A stretch of DNA of 64,000 nucleotides from an uncultured Bacteroidia bacterium (GTDB lineage Bacteria; Bacteroidota; Bacteroidia; Bacteroidales; Prolixibacteraceae): positions 81,421 to 145,420 of the forward strand of contig CAIUAN010000005.1 of the NCBI GenBank assembly GCA_903897145.1. The letters run 5' to 3'. The notes under the pieces were generated by a model. That model saw only the letters and a list, made by a program, of their open reading frames with translations. It was not told the origin of the DNA and made no database searches. Numbering within the stretch: the first letter of the stretch is position 1; each line of letters starts with the position of its first letter. Shown here one piece after another: positions 18,267 through 27,544 of the stretch. Made by a program: the position numbers and the translations under genes.

Positions 18267-19202
18267 TTAAGCTTTATTCAAAGCATCCAAGACGTTCATA
18301 ACTTCTTTTACATGACCTTCGCTGGTACGCATCATCTGCATCTCTTCTTCATTCAGCTGCAATTCGACAATTTGCTCAACACCATTCTTGCCTAACACGA
18401 CTGGAACACCCAAATAGCAGTTATCCACGCCATATTCGCCTTGAAGCTGAATACAAACAGGAAATATTCTACGTTGATCTTTTACAATTGCTTCAACCAT
18501 CTGCGCTGCAGCTGCACCAGGAGCATACCAAGCTGAGGTACCCATTAATTTCACAAGCTCTCCACCACCAGACTTAGTCCGCTCAACAATCGCGTCAAGT
18601 GTCTCCGCATCTAATAATTCGGTCACTGGGATACCACCTACAGTTGTGTAGCGTGTTAGAGGAACCATAGTGTCGCCATGGCCACCCAATAACATGCCTT
18701 GAATCTCTTTTTGCGAGATATTTAATGCATCTGATAAAAAGGCGCGATAACGAGCAGTATCTAGAATTCCTGCCATTCCCATAATCCGGGTACGAGGAAG
18801 ACCTGAGGCTAGGTGGGCCTGATAAGTCATTACATCCAATGGATTAGAAACAACAATAATGATTGCATTCGGCGAATATTTCACAATATTTTCAGTTACA
18901 GACTTTACAATTCCAGCGTTGATTTGAATTAAATCGTCGCGAGTCATGCCTGGTTTACGAGGTAATCCTGAAGTTATCACAACGACATCAGAATCTGCAG
19001 TGCGTGCATAATCATTTGTTACACCAACCGTGCGCGTATCATAACCAATAATAGGGGCTTTTTGCCACATATCAAGAGCCTTGCCTTCGGCGATACCCTC
19101 TTTAATATCCAATAAAATAACCTCGTTTACAACTTCTCTATATGCTAAGGTATCAGCACAAGTTGATCCTACATTTCCTGCTCCTACGACTGTAACTTTC
19201 AT
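18267..19202 (-). CDS. mdh: Malate dehydrogenase (LDH-like type)
   Basis: A 311-residue protein with an NAD-binding GAGNVGSTCAD at the N-terminus, the substrate loop RKPGMTRDDL (the arginine marks malate rather than lactate), MGMAGILDTARYR and the catalytic histidine in LLGGHGDTMVPL. It oxidises malate to oxaloacetate in the TCA cycle, together with the aconitase at 23601-25862. It has its own promoter (19256-19284) and terminator (18221-18244). Confidence 0.97.
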   Translation of the reverse strand: MKVTVVGAGNVGSTCADTLAYREVVNEVILLDIKEGIAEGKALDMWQKAPIIGYDTRTVGVTNDYARTADSDVVVITSGLPRKPGMTRDDLIQINAGIVKSVTENIVKYSPNAIIIVVSNPLDVMTYQAHLASGLPRTRIMGMAGILDTARYRAFLSDALNISQKEIQGMLLGGHGDTMVPLTRYTTVGGIPVTELLDAETLDAIVERTKSGGGELVKLMGTSAWYAPGAAAAQMVEAIVKDQRRIFPVCIQLQGEYGVDNCYLGVPVVLGKNGVEQIVELQLNEEEMQMMRTSEGHVKEVMNVLDALNKA

Positions 19203-19255
19203 AAATTGAATTATTATCTGACTAATTAAATATTAACCGTGTTTAAAAATCGATG

Positions 19256-19284
19256 CAAATTTACATAGTTTAGAGAAACAACAA
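19256..19284 (-). promoter_or_regulatory. Promoter of mdh
   Basis: On the minus strand TTG (19284-19282), an 18-base spacer and TAAATTTG (19263-19256) match the Bacteroidota consensus, 53 bases before the ATG. The upstream terminator ends next to the -33 element. Confidence 0.7.
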
Positions 19285-19316
19285 AAACTAATTAGCAATC
19301 TCTTTGCGATTAGTTT
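19285..19316 (-). terminator. Probable terminator after the phosphohexomutase gene
   Basis: AAACTAAT/ATTAGTTT (8 bp) plus inner GCAA/TTGC with one internal bulge, and TTTTTGTTG after it on the minus strand. It lies 116 bases after the glmM-like stop. Confidence 0.6.
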
Positions 19317-19431
19317 AAATTCTAACTTTCAAGATGACTGAACAATGCTCAAAACACAAACTTCAGAAATTCAAATCACCTTATAGATTGCAGTCGCAAT
19401 GCCACTTTCGACCAGTTTACAAAGTAAAAAT

Positions 19432-20823
19432 CTACAATCCAGCGATCTGTTTTATGACTCCAATCATCTCTTCGGCCAAAGCATCAGCTCTTTCCATTGA
19501 CCGACTCTCGGCATAAATTCGAATGATAGGCTCGGTATTGGACTTCCGCAAATGGACCCACTCCTTATCAAAATCGATTTTTACTCCATCGACGGTATTT
19601 ACCTCTTCGTGTTTAAAGCGAGCTTGAACTTGAAGAAGAATGTCATCTACGTTAATAGTTGGAGTTAGCTCTATTTTATTCTTCGAGATGAAATAATCGG
19701 GATAAGTGGCTCTAAGTTGTGTGCATTTCAAACCTGACTTTGCCAAATGTGTGAGAAAAAGAGCAATTCCAACCATGGAATCTCGTCCATAATGGCTCAT
19801 TGGATAGATAACCCCACCATTCCCTTCTCCACCTATGACTGCATTGGTATTTTTCATCATCGTGGTCACGTTAACCTCCCCAACTGCAGATGGATTATAG
19901 GTTGCACCATGCCTTTCAGTTATATCCCGCAAGGCTCTTGAGGAGGATAGATTGGATACCGTATTCCCTTTCGAATTTGACAAAACATAATCAGCCACAG
20001 CAACCAATGTATATTCTTCATTAAATAAGGTGCCATCCTCGTTGATAATCGCCAAACGGTCGACATCGGGATCAACAACAAAACAAACGTCCACATTTGC
20101 TTTTGCGATGGTGGCAGATACCTCGATTAAATTTTCAGGTATTGGCTCTGGATTATGAGGGAAATGCCCATCTGGGGTACAATTAAGTTCTAACACTTCA
20201 GCCACGCCCAATGCCTTTAGAAGCTGAGGCACAATAATTCCACCAACGGAATTTACGGCATCTACGGCGACTTTAAATTTTTTCTTTTTTATAGCCTCAA
20301 TATCCACCAGTGCTAAATCAAGAACATGTTGAATATGATATTGGGTATAATCTGAAAAGGTCTGCGCCCCTAAATTGTCAACAGTAGCAAATTCGAAACT
20401 CTCATTTTGAGCAATCGCCAAAACGATTTTCCCCTCTTGGTCGTTCAGAAACTCGCCATCGGAATTAAGCAATTTAAGTGCATTCCACTGTTTGGGATTA
20501 TGACTGGCCGTAAGGATTATTCCTCCATCAGCCTTTTCAGCCAAAACGGCAAGTTCTGTCGTTGGAGTGGAAGCCAAACCCAGATTAACCACATCGGCCC
20601 CCATTCCTAATAAGGTGCCGCTCACAAGTGCATCCACCATTACTCCGGAGATTCGAGCATCTCTGCCAACGACAATCTTTATCTTCTTTGATCCTTTCTG
20701 ATTCGATTTAGCCCAGGTTAGATAGGCGGCAGTAAATTTAACTAAGTCAAGTGGAGTCAATCCCTCGCCAGGCAAACCTCCTATTGTACCCCGAATACCT
20801 GAAATTGATTTGATAAGTGCCAT
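19432..20823 (-). CDS. glmM: Phosphoglucosamine mutase / phosphohexomutase
   Basis: A 463-residue alpha-D-phosphohexomutase. The phosphorylated serine is Ser107 in TASHNP, the metal loop is DPDVDR, the sugar loop is GEGNGGV, and the C-terminal phosphate loop is RKSNTEPIIRIY. GlmM makes glucosamine-1-phosphate for peptidoglycan and LPS. The EGNGGV loop differs from the E-S/Q-GH of classical GlmM and is shared by many Bacteroidota and archaeal enzymes, so the exact sugar is not certain. A TTG-N19-CAACTTTG element (20889-20860) is a possible promoter. Confidence 0.88.
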   Translation of the reverse strand: MALIKSISGIRGTIGGLPGEGLTPLDLVKFTAAYLTWAKSNQKGSKKIKIVVGRDARISGVMVDALVSGTLLGMGADVVNLGLASTPTTELAVLAEKADGGIILTASHNPKQWNALKLLNSDGEFLNDQEGKIVLAIAQNESFEFATVDNLGAQTFSDYTQYHIQHVLDLALVDIEAIKKKKFKVAVDAVNSVGGIIVPQLLKALGVAEVLELNCTPDGHFPHNPEPIPENLIEVSATIAKANVDVCFVVDPDVDRLAIINEDGTLFNEEYTLVAVADYVLSNSKGNTVSNLSSSRALRDITERHGATYNPSAVGEVNVTTMMKNTNAVIGGEGNGGVIYPMSHYGRDSMVGIALFLTHLAKSGLKCTQLRATYPDYFISKNKIELTPTINVDDILLQVQARFKHEEVNTVDGVKIDFDKEWVHLRKSNTEPIIRIYAESRSMERADALAEEMIGVIKQIAGL

Positions 20824-20859
20824 ATATGGTGGTCTATTATGCTTGTAAACTTAAGTCTA

Positions 20860-20889
20860 CAAAGTTGTTAATTTGAGTCAATTAATCAA
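20860..20889 (-). promoter_or_regulatory. Possible promoter of the phosphohexomutase gene
   Basis: On the minus strand TTG, a 19-base spacer and CAACTTTG, one mismatch from TAnnTTTG, 37 bases before the ATG. Confidence 0.4.
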
Positions 20890-20982
20890 AGGATTATTCT
20901 GCTTACGCTGAATTAAAGTTTAACTCTCCATTTTTTTACCGATATTTGCAACCGAAATAATAACAAGTCAAGTAATTACCAC

Positions 20983-22137
20983 ATGATTATCAGAAGAGGC
21001 AGAGGACAGGAGCGCGACGATAAGCGTACCGTCGATAAAAAAGAGCCCGGAACCAGACCCAGAGTAAAAAAAGGAAGTTCCGCACCAAGCGACCAGAGCA
21101 GAAAATCTAGCTCAAGTCGAGGCGAAGCAAAAGATGCAACCGCAGGCAAAAGAGTCGGCAAGACTAAAGTAATCAAAACAGCCTCCGGATCAAAACCCAA
21201 GAGTCCAGTTATTGGAAGGAATGGAAAAGAGAGGACTTCCGATGTATTTCGAAGAAACGTGATAGAAAAACGTCCTGCACGAAAATTTGAAGGTGCAGAA
21301 TCGGATCAATACCTCAACAAAACAGGCAAAGTATTACGAGGAAGACTCGGTAATAAGAACTTGAATGATGAGTTTGAGACTTCAGGTAAAAAAGGCAAGG
21401 CAGCCCCTTCAAAAAAGGAGCCTGGCGCCATGCGACTCAATCGTTATATCGCCAATGCAGGCCTATGCTCGCGTCGCGAAGCAGATACCTTTATCGCAAC
21501 TGGCTGTGTAACCATCAATGGAAAAATAGTTTCGGAGATGGGTTATCAAGTCTTACCAGGTGAATCAGTAAGTTTCAACGGAAAGATTATCACTGCAGAA
21601 AAGAAGATGTATGTCCTTTTAAATAAACCAAAGGGATATGTAACAACATCTGACGATCCACATGCAGATAAAACGGTGATGGAACTGATCGCAAATGCCT
21701 GTCCTGAAAGGATTTATCCGGTTGGAAGATTAGACAAAGCCACTACTGGACTTTTGCTTTTCACCAATGATGGCGATATGACCAAACGATTAACGCATCC
21801 GAAATACAATCGAAAAAAAATATATCATGTTTTCGTAGATCAAAAAGTTACGAAAAATCACCTGCAGGAGATCGTGGATGGGATTACCCTTGAAGATGGT
21901 TTTGTGGCAGCTGATTCAGTTAGCTATGTTAGTGAAGACGATAAAAAGCAAGTAGGGATAGAAATCCATTCGGGAAAAAACAAAATCGTTAGACGTATTT
22001 TTGAGCACTTAGGCTATAAAGTGGAGAAGTTAGATCGAGTCTATTTCTGTGGCCTAACGAAGAAAGATCTACCGAGAGGAAGATGGAGATTCCTTACCGA
22101 GGACGAGGTTAATGTCCTTAAAATGAGCTCTAAGTAA
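20983..22137 (+). CDS. rRNA pseudouridine synthase (RluB/E/F type) with long charged N-terminus
   Basis: A 384-residue protein. Residues 1-145 are low-complexity and rich in Arg, Lys, Ser and Gly. The S4 RNA-binding domain follows (about 147-195, RLNRYIANAGLCSRREAD), then the synthase domain with the catalytic aspartate in YPVGRLDKATTGLLLFTNDGD. The family isomerises one uridine in 23S or 16S rRNA. The basic tail, common in this family in Bacteroidota, should add RNA binding. A GATATTTG sequence at 20941-20948, one mismatch from the -7 consensus, may drive it. It converges on the MacB-type permease gene. Confidence 0.93.
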   Translation: MIIRRGRGQERDDKRTVDKKEPGTRPRVKKGSSAPSDQSRKSSSSRGEAKDATAGKRVGKTKVIKTASGSKPKSPVIGRNGKERTSDVFRRNVIEKRPARKFEGAESDQYLNKTGKVLRGRLGNKNLNDEFETSGKKGKAAPSKKEPGAMRLNRYIANAGLCSRREADTFIATGCVTINGKIVSEMGYQVLPGESVSFNGKIITAEKKMYVLLNKPKGYVTTSDDPHADKTVMELIANACPERIYPVGRLDKATTGLLLFTNDGDMTKRLTHPKYNRKKIYHVFVDQKVTKNHLQEIVDGITLEDGFVAADSVSYVSEDDKKQVGIEIHSGKNKIVRRIFEHLGYKVEKLDRVYFCGLTKKDLPRGRWRFLTEDEVNVLKMSSK

Positions 22138-22181
22138 TCGCATCGCGGTTGGCTGATTTACAAAACACTTTCCAAATAAAA

Positions 22182-22237
22182 CATCTAAGTTAGATTCTAT
22201 TCGTAGCGTAAAGCATCGATAGGATCTAACTTAGATG
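22182..22237 (-). terminator. Terminator whose 5' arm lies inside the permease coding sequence
   Basis: A perfect 14-bp stem (minus-strand arm CATCTAAGTTAGAT) with a 28-base loop. The first arm is within the last codons of the gene at 22197-23447, the loop contains the stop codon, and TTTTATTTGG follows the second arm. Confidence 0.65.
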
Positions 22238-23447
22238 CTTTTATAGCAGGAAGTACACCGGCGCCAAAACTCACGACAAGGCAGAGCAGCACCCCAACCA
22301 TCATCCATTGCCATGGGATTACGAAGGAGCTACCTATAATCAATGAGACGCCATTACCTGCCAAGATTCCCAAGATAATTCCCAAAATTCCACCAAGCTG
22401 ACCAATAATGATTGACTCTATCATAAATTGATTTTTGATGGAGCGGGAGTTTGCTCCAACGGCCTTATGGATACCAATCTCTCTGGTACGCTCAGCGACA
22501 GTTACCAATAAGATATTCATCAATCCTATGGCAGCTCCCAACAAGGTAATAAAGCCAATAACAGTGGCAGCAAGGGTTACATATTTTATATTATCGAGCA
22601 AAACACGAACAAGATTATCACTCTTCTCAACAAGAAAGTCGGAATCATCTGCCACACTTAATCCTCTAACATTTCGAAATACAGCCTCTGCCTCACCCAT
22701 AGAAGCATCCATTAATTGAGCACTTTTAGGCATCACGCTAATTCGAAAGTTCATCGATGGCCTTGCGAAGTATTGTCTAACATTCGAAAATGGTAGAAGC
22801 ACAATCTGATCGGCCGAATTCCCAAATCCACTCCCCTTATCTTTTAATACTCCAACAATTAGATATTTACCACTCCCAACAGAGATGTATTTCCCAATCG
22901 GATCGAGTTCTGAAGGAAAAATCTTTTTCACCAAAGCGTCTCCCACCAAGGCAACATTATCCCCTTCAAAAGATTCTTTAAAAGTCAGACCTCTCCCCGA
23001 CTCTAATTCATACCCAGCGATCGTTAAAAAGTTCTCATCGACCCCCCGGACGGTAATATTAGGGTTGCTTTTCTTGGTATCAGACTTAACTGTAGCTGTT
23101 TGAGTGGCAAGAACAGAAATAGAAACTGTCGAAGGAAAAGTGTATTGCTCACGAAAGGCGCGAGCTTGGGTATAGCTAATATAGCTGTAGTTCATGGTTC
23201 GACCAGGCTGACTTCCGATATGGATGCGCGTACCTCGACTCTGAATACTAAACGTGTTCGCTCCAAGTCTTGTAAACTCGGTCGTAATAGAATTTTTTAT
23301 GGAGTCAATAGCTGTCAAGATTCCCACCAAGGCTGAAATACCCACTGCAATAATCAAGATTGTCAAAACAGATCGCACTAGGTTACCCCGAATAGACTGG
23401 AAGGCGATTCGAATATTCTCAATGACTAAGGGTTTAATCCAAATCAT
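22197..23447 (-). CDS. MacB-type ABC transporter permease
   Basis: A 416-residue protein. It has one N-terminal transmembrane helix (about 22-44), a large periplasmic MacB core (about 45-285) and an FtsX-type C-terminal block of three helices (about 290-405), with ERTREIGIHKAVGANSRSI in the cytoplasmic loop and a final LDPIDALRYE. Such permeases work with a LolD/MacB-like ATPase in lipoprotein export, drug efflux or mechanotransmission. No ATPase gene is adjacent, so the partner is elsewhere. Convergent with the pseudouridine synthase gene, divergent from aconitase. Confidence 0.93.
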   Translation of the reverse strand: MIWIKPLVIENIRIAFQSIRGNLVRSVLTILIIAVGISALVGILTAIDSIKNSITTEFTRLGANTFSIQSRGTRIHIGSQPGRTMNYSYISYTQARAFREQYTFPSTVSISVLATQTATVKSDTKKSNPNITVRGVDENFLTIAGYELESGRGLTFKESFEGDNVALVGDALVKKIFPSELDPIGKYISVGSGKYLIVGVLKDKGSGFGNSADQIVLLPFSNVRQYFARPSMNFRISVMPKSAQLMDASMGEAEAVFRNVRGLSVADDSDFLVEKSDNLVRVLLDNIKYVTLAATVIGFITLLGAAIGLMNILLVTVAERTREIGIHKAVGANSRSIKNQFMIESIIIGQLGGILGIILGILAGNGVSLIIGSSFVIPWQWMMVGVLLCLVVSFGAGVLPAIKASKLDPIDALRYE

Positions 23448-23561
23448 ACGCTATTTCTAGGTGGGAGTAAACTTAAATAAGGTGCTAATTTAAAACATCC
23501 AATTCATAAAATTAGCACAAAAAACAGTAAAGTTCACTATTTTTTTCTCGTCAATAATCGT

Positions 23562-23569
23562 TAATATTG
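23562..23569 (+). promoter_or_regulatory. Possible -7 box of aconitase
   Basis: TAATATTGCA, one mismatch from TAnnTTTG, 32 bases before the aconitase ATG. Confidence 0.4.
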
Positions 23570-23600
23570 CAGTTCAATTATAATCTTAAAACAGTACCGC

Positions 23601-25862
23601 ATGGCTTATGACATTGAGATGGTTCGCAAGGTATATGCTGCGATTCCAGAACGCGTAAAAAAACTACGTGGATTAATTGGCAGACCAGTTACATTAACTG
23701 AAAAAATTCTGTATTCACACCTCTCTGGAGAGCTTCCTACACAGGCTTTCGAAAAGGGCGTTTCATATGTAAATTTTGATCCCGATCGGGTTGCCATGCA
23801 GGATGCCACGGCTCAAATGGCACTATTGCAATTTATGCAGGCAGGAAAAAGTGTTGTCAGCGTCCCTTCAACGGTTCATTGTGACCACTTAATATTGGCA
23901 CAAACTGGTGCTATTGAAGATTTAAAAAAGGCAGAAGAGACAAACAAAGAAGTGTATAGCTTCCTCTCTTCTGTGTCCAAAAAATATGGTATCGGTTTCT
24001 GGAAACCAGGAGCTGGAATTATCCATCAGGTAGTCTTAGAAAACTATGCTTTCCCTGGTGGAATGATGATTGGTACCGACTCACATACCGTAAATGCTGG
24101 CGGATTAGGAATGATTGCTATTGGTGTTGGCGGTGCCGATGCAGTAGATGTCATGACGGGCATTCCATGGGAATTGAAATTCCCTAAATTAATTGGTGTA
24201 AATTTAACCGGAAAACTCAGTGGCTGGGCATCTCCAAAAGATGTCATTCTAAAAGTTGCTGGCATTCTTACCGTAAAAGGGGGAACTGGTTGCATCATCG
24301 AATATTTTGGCCCAGGAGCAGCAAGTTTATCTTGTACTGGAAAAGGAACCATCTGCAACATGGGTGCTGAAGTAGGCGCAACAACTTCAACTTTCGCATT
24401 CGACGATAGTATGAGCGAATATTTAAAAGCCACTGGTCGTGCTGACATCGCTGAGATGGCAACGAAGATTGCTTCTGACCTTCGAGCCGACGATGAAGTT
24501 TATGCAAATCCGTCAAAGTATTTTGATCAAGTTATTGAGATTAATCTATCTGAGCTTGAGCCTCATATTAATGGACCTTTTACGCCAGATTTTGCAACTC
24601 CACTTTCTCAATTTAAGACTGTGGCAAAAGAAAAAGGGTGGCCAATGGAGATGAAAGTTGGCTTAATTGGATCATGCACCAACTCATCTTATGAAGATAT
24701 TAGCCGTGCAGCATCTGTAGCCAGACAAGCGCGCGAAAAAAACTTAAAAGTAAAAGCAGAATTCACTGTAACGCCGGGCTCTGAGCTTGTACGTTACACT
24801 GTTGCTCGCGATGGCTTCTTGGATGCTTTCGAACAAATGGGCGGCGTGGTTCTTGCCAATGCTTGTGGACCTTGTATTGGACAATGGTCAAGACATAATG
24901 CAGCCAATCTTCCTGAAAACTCTATCATGACTTCTTTTAACAGGAATTTTGCAAAACGAACCGATGGAAATCCAAAGACGCATGGATTCGTGGCTTCTCC
25001 AGAGATTGTGACTGCTTTCGCGATTGCCGGAACATTGGATTTTAATCCAGCAACCGACTATTTAGTGAATGAGAATGGGGAGAAAGTTAAGCTAGATCCG
25101 CCATCAGGAAATGATTTACCACAAAAAGGGTTTGCGGTAGAAGATCAAGGCTTGATTCCACCGTCATTAGACTATCAAGGAATTGAGATCTCCGTAAGCA
25201 GCAGTTCAGATAGACTTCAGCTTCTTGAGCCATTTAAACCTTGGTCAGGAAAAGATTTGAAAGGACTTAAGCTTTTAATCAAAGCTAGAGGCAAGTGTAC
25301 GACCGATCATATCTCGATGGCTGGACCATGGCTTACTTACAGAGGTCATTTAGACAACATCTCTGAGAACCTATTAATCGGAGCAGTAAATGACTTTAAC
25401 GGCAATACAAATTCGGTTAAAAACCAACTAACAGGTGAATATGGCCCAGTGCCAACAACGGCAAGAGCCTATAAAAAAGAGGGCTTTGCCTCTGTGATCG
25501 TGGGCGATGAGAATTACGGTGAAGGTTCATCACGAGAGCATGCTGCGATGGAACCACGTCATCTTGGAGCTATGGTTGTGTTAACACGATCATTTGCTCG
25601 TATTCATGAGACAAATTTGAAGAAACAAGGGATGCTTGCCCTGACCTTTGCAAATCCATCAGACTACAGCAAAATACAGGAGAATGATTCAATTGACATC
25701 GTTGGTCTTGAATCATTTGAGCCTGGGAAACAGTTGCAATTAGTGCTTCATCATGCCGATGGGTCAACTGAAGAGATTGGTGCTAAGCATACCTATAACG
25801 AAGCACAAATTGAGTGGTTTAAGGCTGGATCATGTCTTAATTTTATAAAAAATAATCAATAA
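23601..25862 (+). CDS. Aconitate hydratase
   Basis: A 753-residue protein of the mitochondrial aconitase type. The 4Fe-4S ligands are Cys in [13 protein letters not shown] and the pair in [10 protein letters not shown]. Other motifs are [11 protein letters not shown], the swivel-domain [13 protein letters not shown] and [17 protein letters not shown]. It interconverts citrate and isocitrate in the TCA cycle. It stands alone, with a hairpin after the stop (25866-25907) and a possible -7 box at 23562. I give no symbol because acn naming varies. Confidence 0.97.
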   Translation: MAYDIEMVRKVYAAIPERVKKLRGLIGRPVTLTEKILYSHLSGELPTQAFEKGVSYVNFDPDRVAMQDATAQMALLQFMQAGKSVVSVPSTVHCDHLILAQTGAIEDLKKAEETNKEVYSFLSSVSKKYGIGFWKPGAGIIHQVVLENYAFPGGMMIGTDSHTVNAGGLGMIAIGVGGADAVDVMTGIPWELKFPKLIGVNLTGKLSGWASPKDVILKVAGILTVKGGTGCIIEYFGPGAASLSCTGKGTICNMGAEVGATTSTFAFDDSMSEYLKATGRADIAEMATKIASDLRADDEVYANPSKYFDQVIEINLSELEPHINGPFTPDFATPLSQFKTVAKEKGWPMEMKVGLIGSCTNSSYEDISRAASVARQAREKNLKVKAEFTVTPGSELVRYTVARDGFLDAFEQMGGVVLANACGPCIGQWSRHNAANLPENSIMTSFNRNFAKRTDGNPKTHGFVASPEIVTAFAIAGTLDFNPATDYLVNENGEKVKLDPPSGNDLPQKGFAVEDQGLIPPSLDYQGIEISVSSSSDRLQLLEPFKPWSGKDLKGLKLLIKARGKCTTDHISMAGPWLTYRGHLDNISENLLIGAVNDFNGNTNSVKNQLTGEYGPVPTTARAYKKEGFASVIVGDENYGEGSSREHAAMEPRHLGAMVVLTRSFARIHETNLKKQGMLALTFANPSDYSKIQENDSIDIVGLESFEPGKQLQLVLHHADGSTEEIGAKHTYNEAQIEWFKAGSCLNFIKNNQ

Positions 25863-25865
25863 AAC

Positions 25866-25907
25866 TTTCTGCAAGGAGCAAAGTGATCCTTCTGCTCCTT
25901 GCAGAAA
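25866..25907 (+). terminator. Hairpin after aconitase, without a clear U-tract
   Basis: A 15-bp perfect stem (arm TTTCTGCAAGGAGCA) with a 12-base loop starts 4 bases after the stop codon. The plus strand continues AACCATT, so it may protect the 3' end of the mRNA rather than act as a classical terminator. Confidence 0.6.
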
Positions 25908-26027
25908 ACCATTCTTACCCGTGGAATTTGGATATGTGATTATTTAGTAGTAGATTAGAACTAGAATTAAGGGCGTTTAAACGTCTTCGTTGCATCGAAT
26001 ATTCTAGACTTTTTTCTTGTTAAACTC

Positions 26028-26555
26028 ATGGTATTTAAATTCAAAATCATATCAGATCAGGTGGGAAATTTTGTTTTGCATATCAATGCGGATGCAAATC
26101 ACACCTTTCTTCAACTCCACGAGGCCCTGCAACTCGCCTGTCGATTTGACCAGTCAGAAATTGCAACCTTCTATCTTGCAGATGAAGAGTGGGACAAGAT
26201 TTTGGAAATCCCAATGGATACAAGAGTAAAAGAGCCAAAATTAGCTTTAAGATCGATGGGACAGGTGAAGCTAGGTGAACTTTTAATCCAGCAAGAGCTG
26301 AACCTAATTTATGTTTTTGATATCCGCAATCAAAAGTCATTGTACATTCAAATCAAAGAGATCGAGACAGAAAAACAGTTGCGTGTTCCTGCCTTGATAA
26401 AAAAGCTTGGAAATTCTCCTTTACAACACTCTTTCAATGAAAACGACTCAGATCTTTTATCAAACCAAGTCACAACCCATCAGATAGACTATTCGGATTT
26501 CGGCGAACTACAAGACCTCGATTTAATAGTAGGAGAGACAGAAGAAGTCAATTAA
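26028..26555 (+). CDS. PRiA4b ORF-3-like family protein (IS1096 passenger TnpR-like)
   Basis: A 175-residue protein that fits the PRiA4_ORF3 family: an N-terminal FKIISDQVGNFVLHINADANHTFLQLHEAL, then YLADEEWDKILEI and LIYVFDIRNQKSLYIQI. In spite of the family name, no transposon ends or transposase are present here, so this is a chromosomal copy. It starts 36 bases before miaA, with which it is probably co-transcribed. The C-terminal 30 residues are acidic. Function unknown. Confidence 0.78.
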   Translation: MVFKFKIISDQVGNFVLHINADANHTFLQLHEALQLACRFDQSEIATFYLADEEWDKILEIPMDTRVKEPKLALRSMGQVKLGELLIQQELNLIYVFDIRNQKSLYIQIKEIETEKQLRVPALIKKLGNSPLQHSFNENDSDLLSNQVTTHQIDYSDFGELQDLDLIVGETEEVN

Positions 26556-26591
26556 TTACCAACCGCTAAGTCTTGCAAACCTAAATTTTAA

Positions 26592-27497
26592 ATGACTAAA
26601 ACACTCATTATTCTTCTCGGGCCTACGGGTGTTGGCAAGACGGATTTAAGTATTGACATAGCTGCATTTTTGAAAACGGAGATTATTTCTTGCGATTCAC
26701 GGCAGATATTTCAAGAGATGAATATTGGTACAGCTGTGCCAGATCAAACGACGCTAGAGGCTATTCCTCATCATTTTATTCAAACACATTCCATTCATGA
26801 TCCATACAATGCTCGGAGATTTGAGTTAGACGGTCTGCAAAAGCTAGACCAACTCTTCAAAACTTACGATAGCGTGCTTATGACAGGTGGATCGATGCTT
26901 TACATTGACGCACTTGTGAATGGCCTTGATGACCTGCCCAACATAGACCCTGATTTGCGTCTTTCGTTAATGAATAGACTGGCATCTGAAGGGCTCGGAC
27001 CACTACTTGATCAACTACAGCTATTGGATCCTAACTATTTTGCAGAGGTAGATCGTAAGAATCCCAAACGCATTGTCCATGCCTTGGAAGTTTGTCTAAC
27101 TACCGGAAAACCATTTTCGGAACTACGAACCAATAAAATCCAAGATCGGCCATTTAAGATTATTAAAATCGGTTTAAACTGCGATCGAGCAATCTTGCAT
27201 AACCGCATCAATGATCGTGTAGAAAAAATGTTTAAAGATGGCTTAGAAGCAGAAGCAAAGAGGCTTTATGAATTTAGAGATCTTAACTCATTAAATACCT
27301 TGGGTTACCGAGAATTATTCGATTATTTCGACAGAACAATTACGCTTGCGCAGGCGAATGAAAAAATAAAGGCAAACACTCGAAAGTATGCCCGAAAGCA
27401 ACTAACCTGGTTCAGGCGAGATCCTGAGATTACCTGGTTTAGTCCCAATCAAAAAGAGGAGATTTTAAGTTACTTAAAGCTAAACCTCGCGTTATAG
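26592..27497 (+). CDS. miaA: tRNA dimethylallyltransferase
   Basis: A 301-residue protein with the P-loop LLGPTGVGKTDLS at the N-terminus, ISCDSRQIFQEMNIGT, TGGSMLYIDAL and KNPKRIVHALEV. It ends with the RKQLTWFRRD motif of the family. MiaA adds dimethylallyl to A37 of tRNAs reading UNN codons. It is full length. Its stop codon lies inside the 5' arm of the terminator at 27492-27540. Confidence 0.97.
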   Translation: MTKTLIILLGPTGVGKTDLSIDIAAFLKTEIISCDSRQIFQEMNIGTAVPDQTTLEAIPHHFIQTHSIHDPYNARRFELDGLQKLDQLFKTYDSVLMTGGSMLYIDALVNGLDDLPNIDPDLRLSLMNRLASEGLGPLLDQLQLLDPNYFAEVDRKNPKRIVHALEVCLTTGKPFSELRTNKIQDRPFKIIKIGLNCDRAILHNRINDRVEKMFKDGLEAEAKRLYEFRDLNSLNTLGYRELFDYFDRTITLAQANEKIKANTRKYARKQLTWFRRDPEITWFSPNQKEEILSYLKLNLAL

Positions 27498-27540
27498 AAA
27501 TAAAAAGAGCTGGACAAACCAGCTCTTTTTATTTCTATAA
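27492..27540. terminator. Bidirectional terminator overlapping the miaA stop codon
   Basis: A perfect 22-bp stem with an ACAAA loop (arm TTATAGAAATAAAAAGAGCT plus GG). The left arm contains the miaA TAG at 27495-27497; the right arm ends 4 bases before the stop of the convergent acidic protein. Both arms supply U-rich tails. Confidence 0.9.
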
Positions 27541-27544
27541 AAGA

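Noticed and set aside
26028..26555. Mobile element at the IS1096 passenger-like gene
   Set aside because: No transposase, inverted repeats or target duplications are visible nearby.
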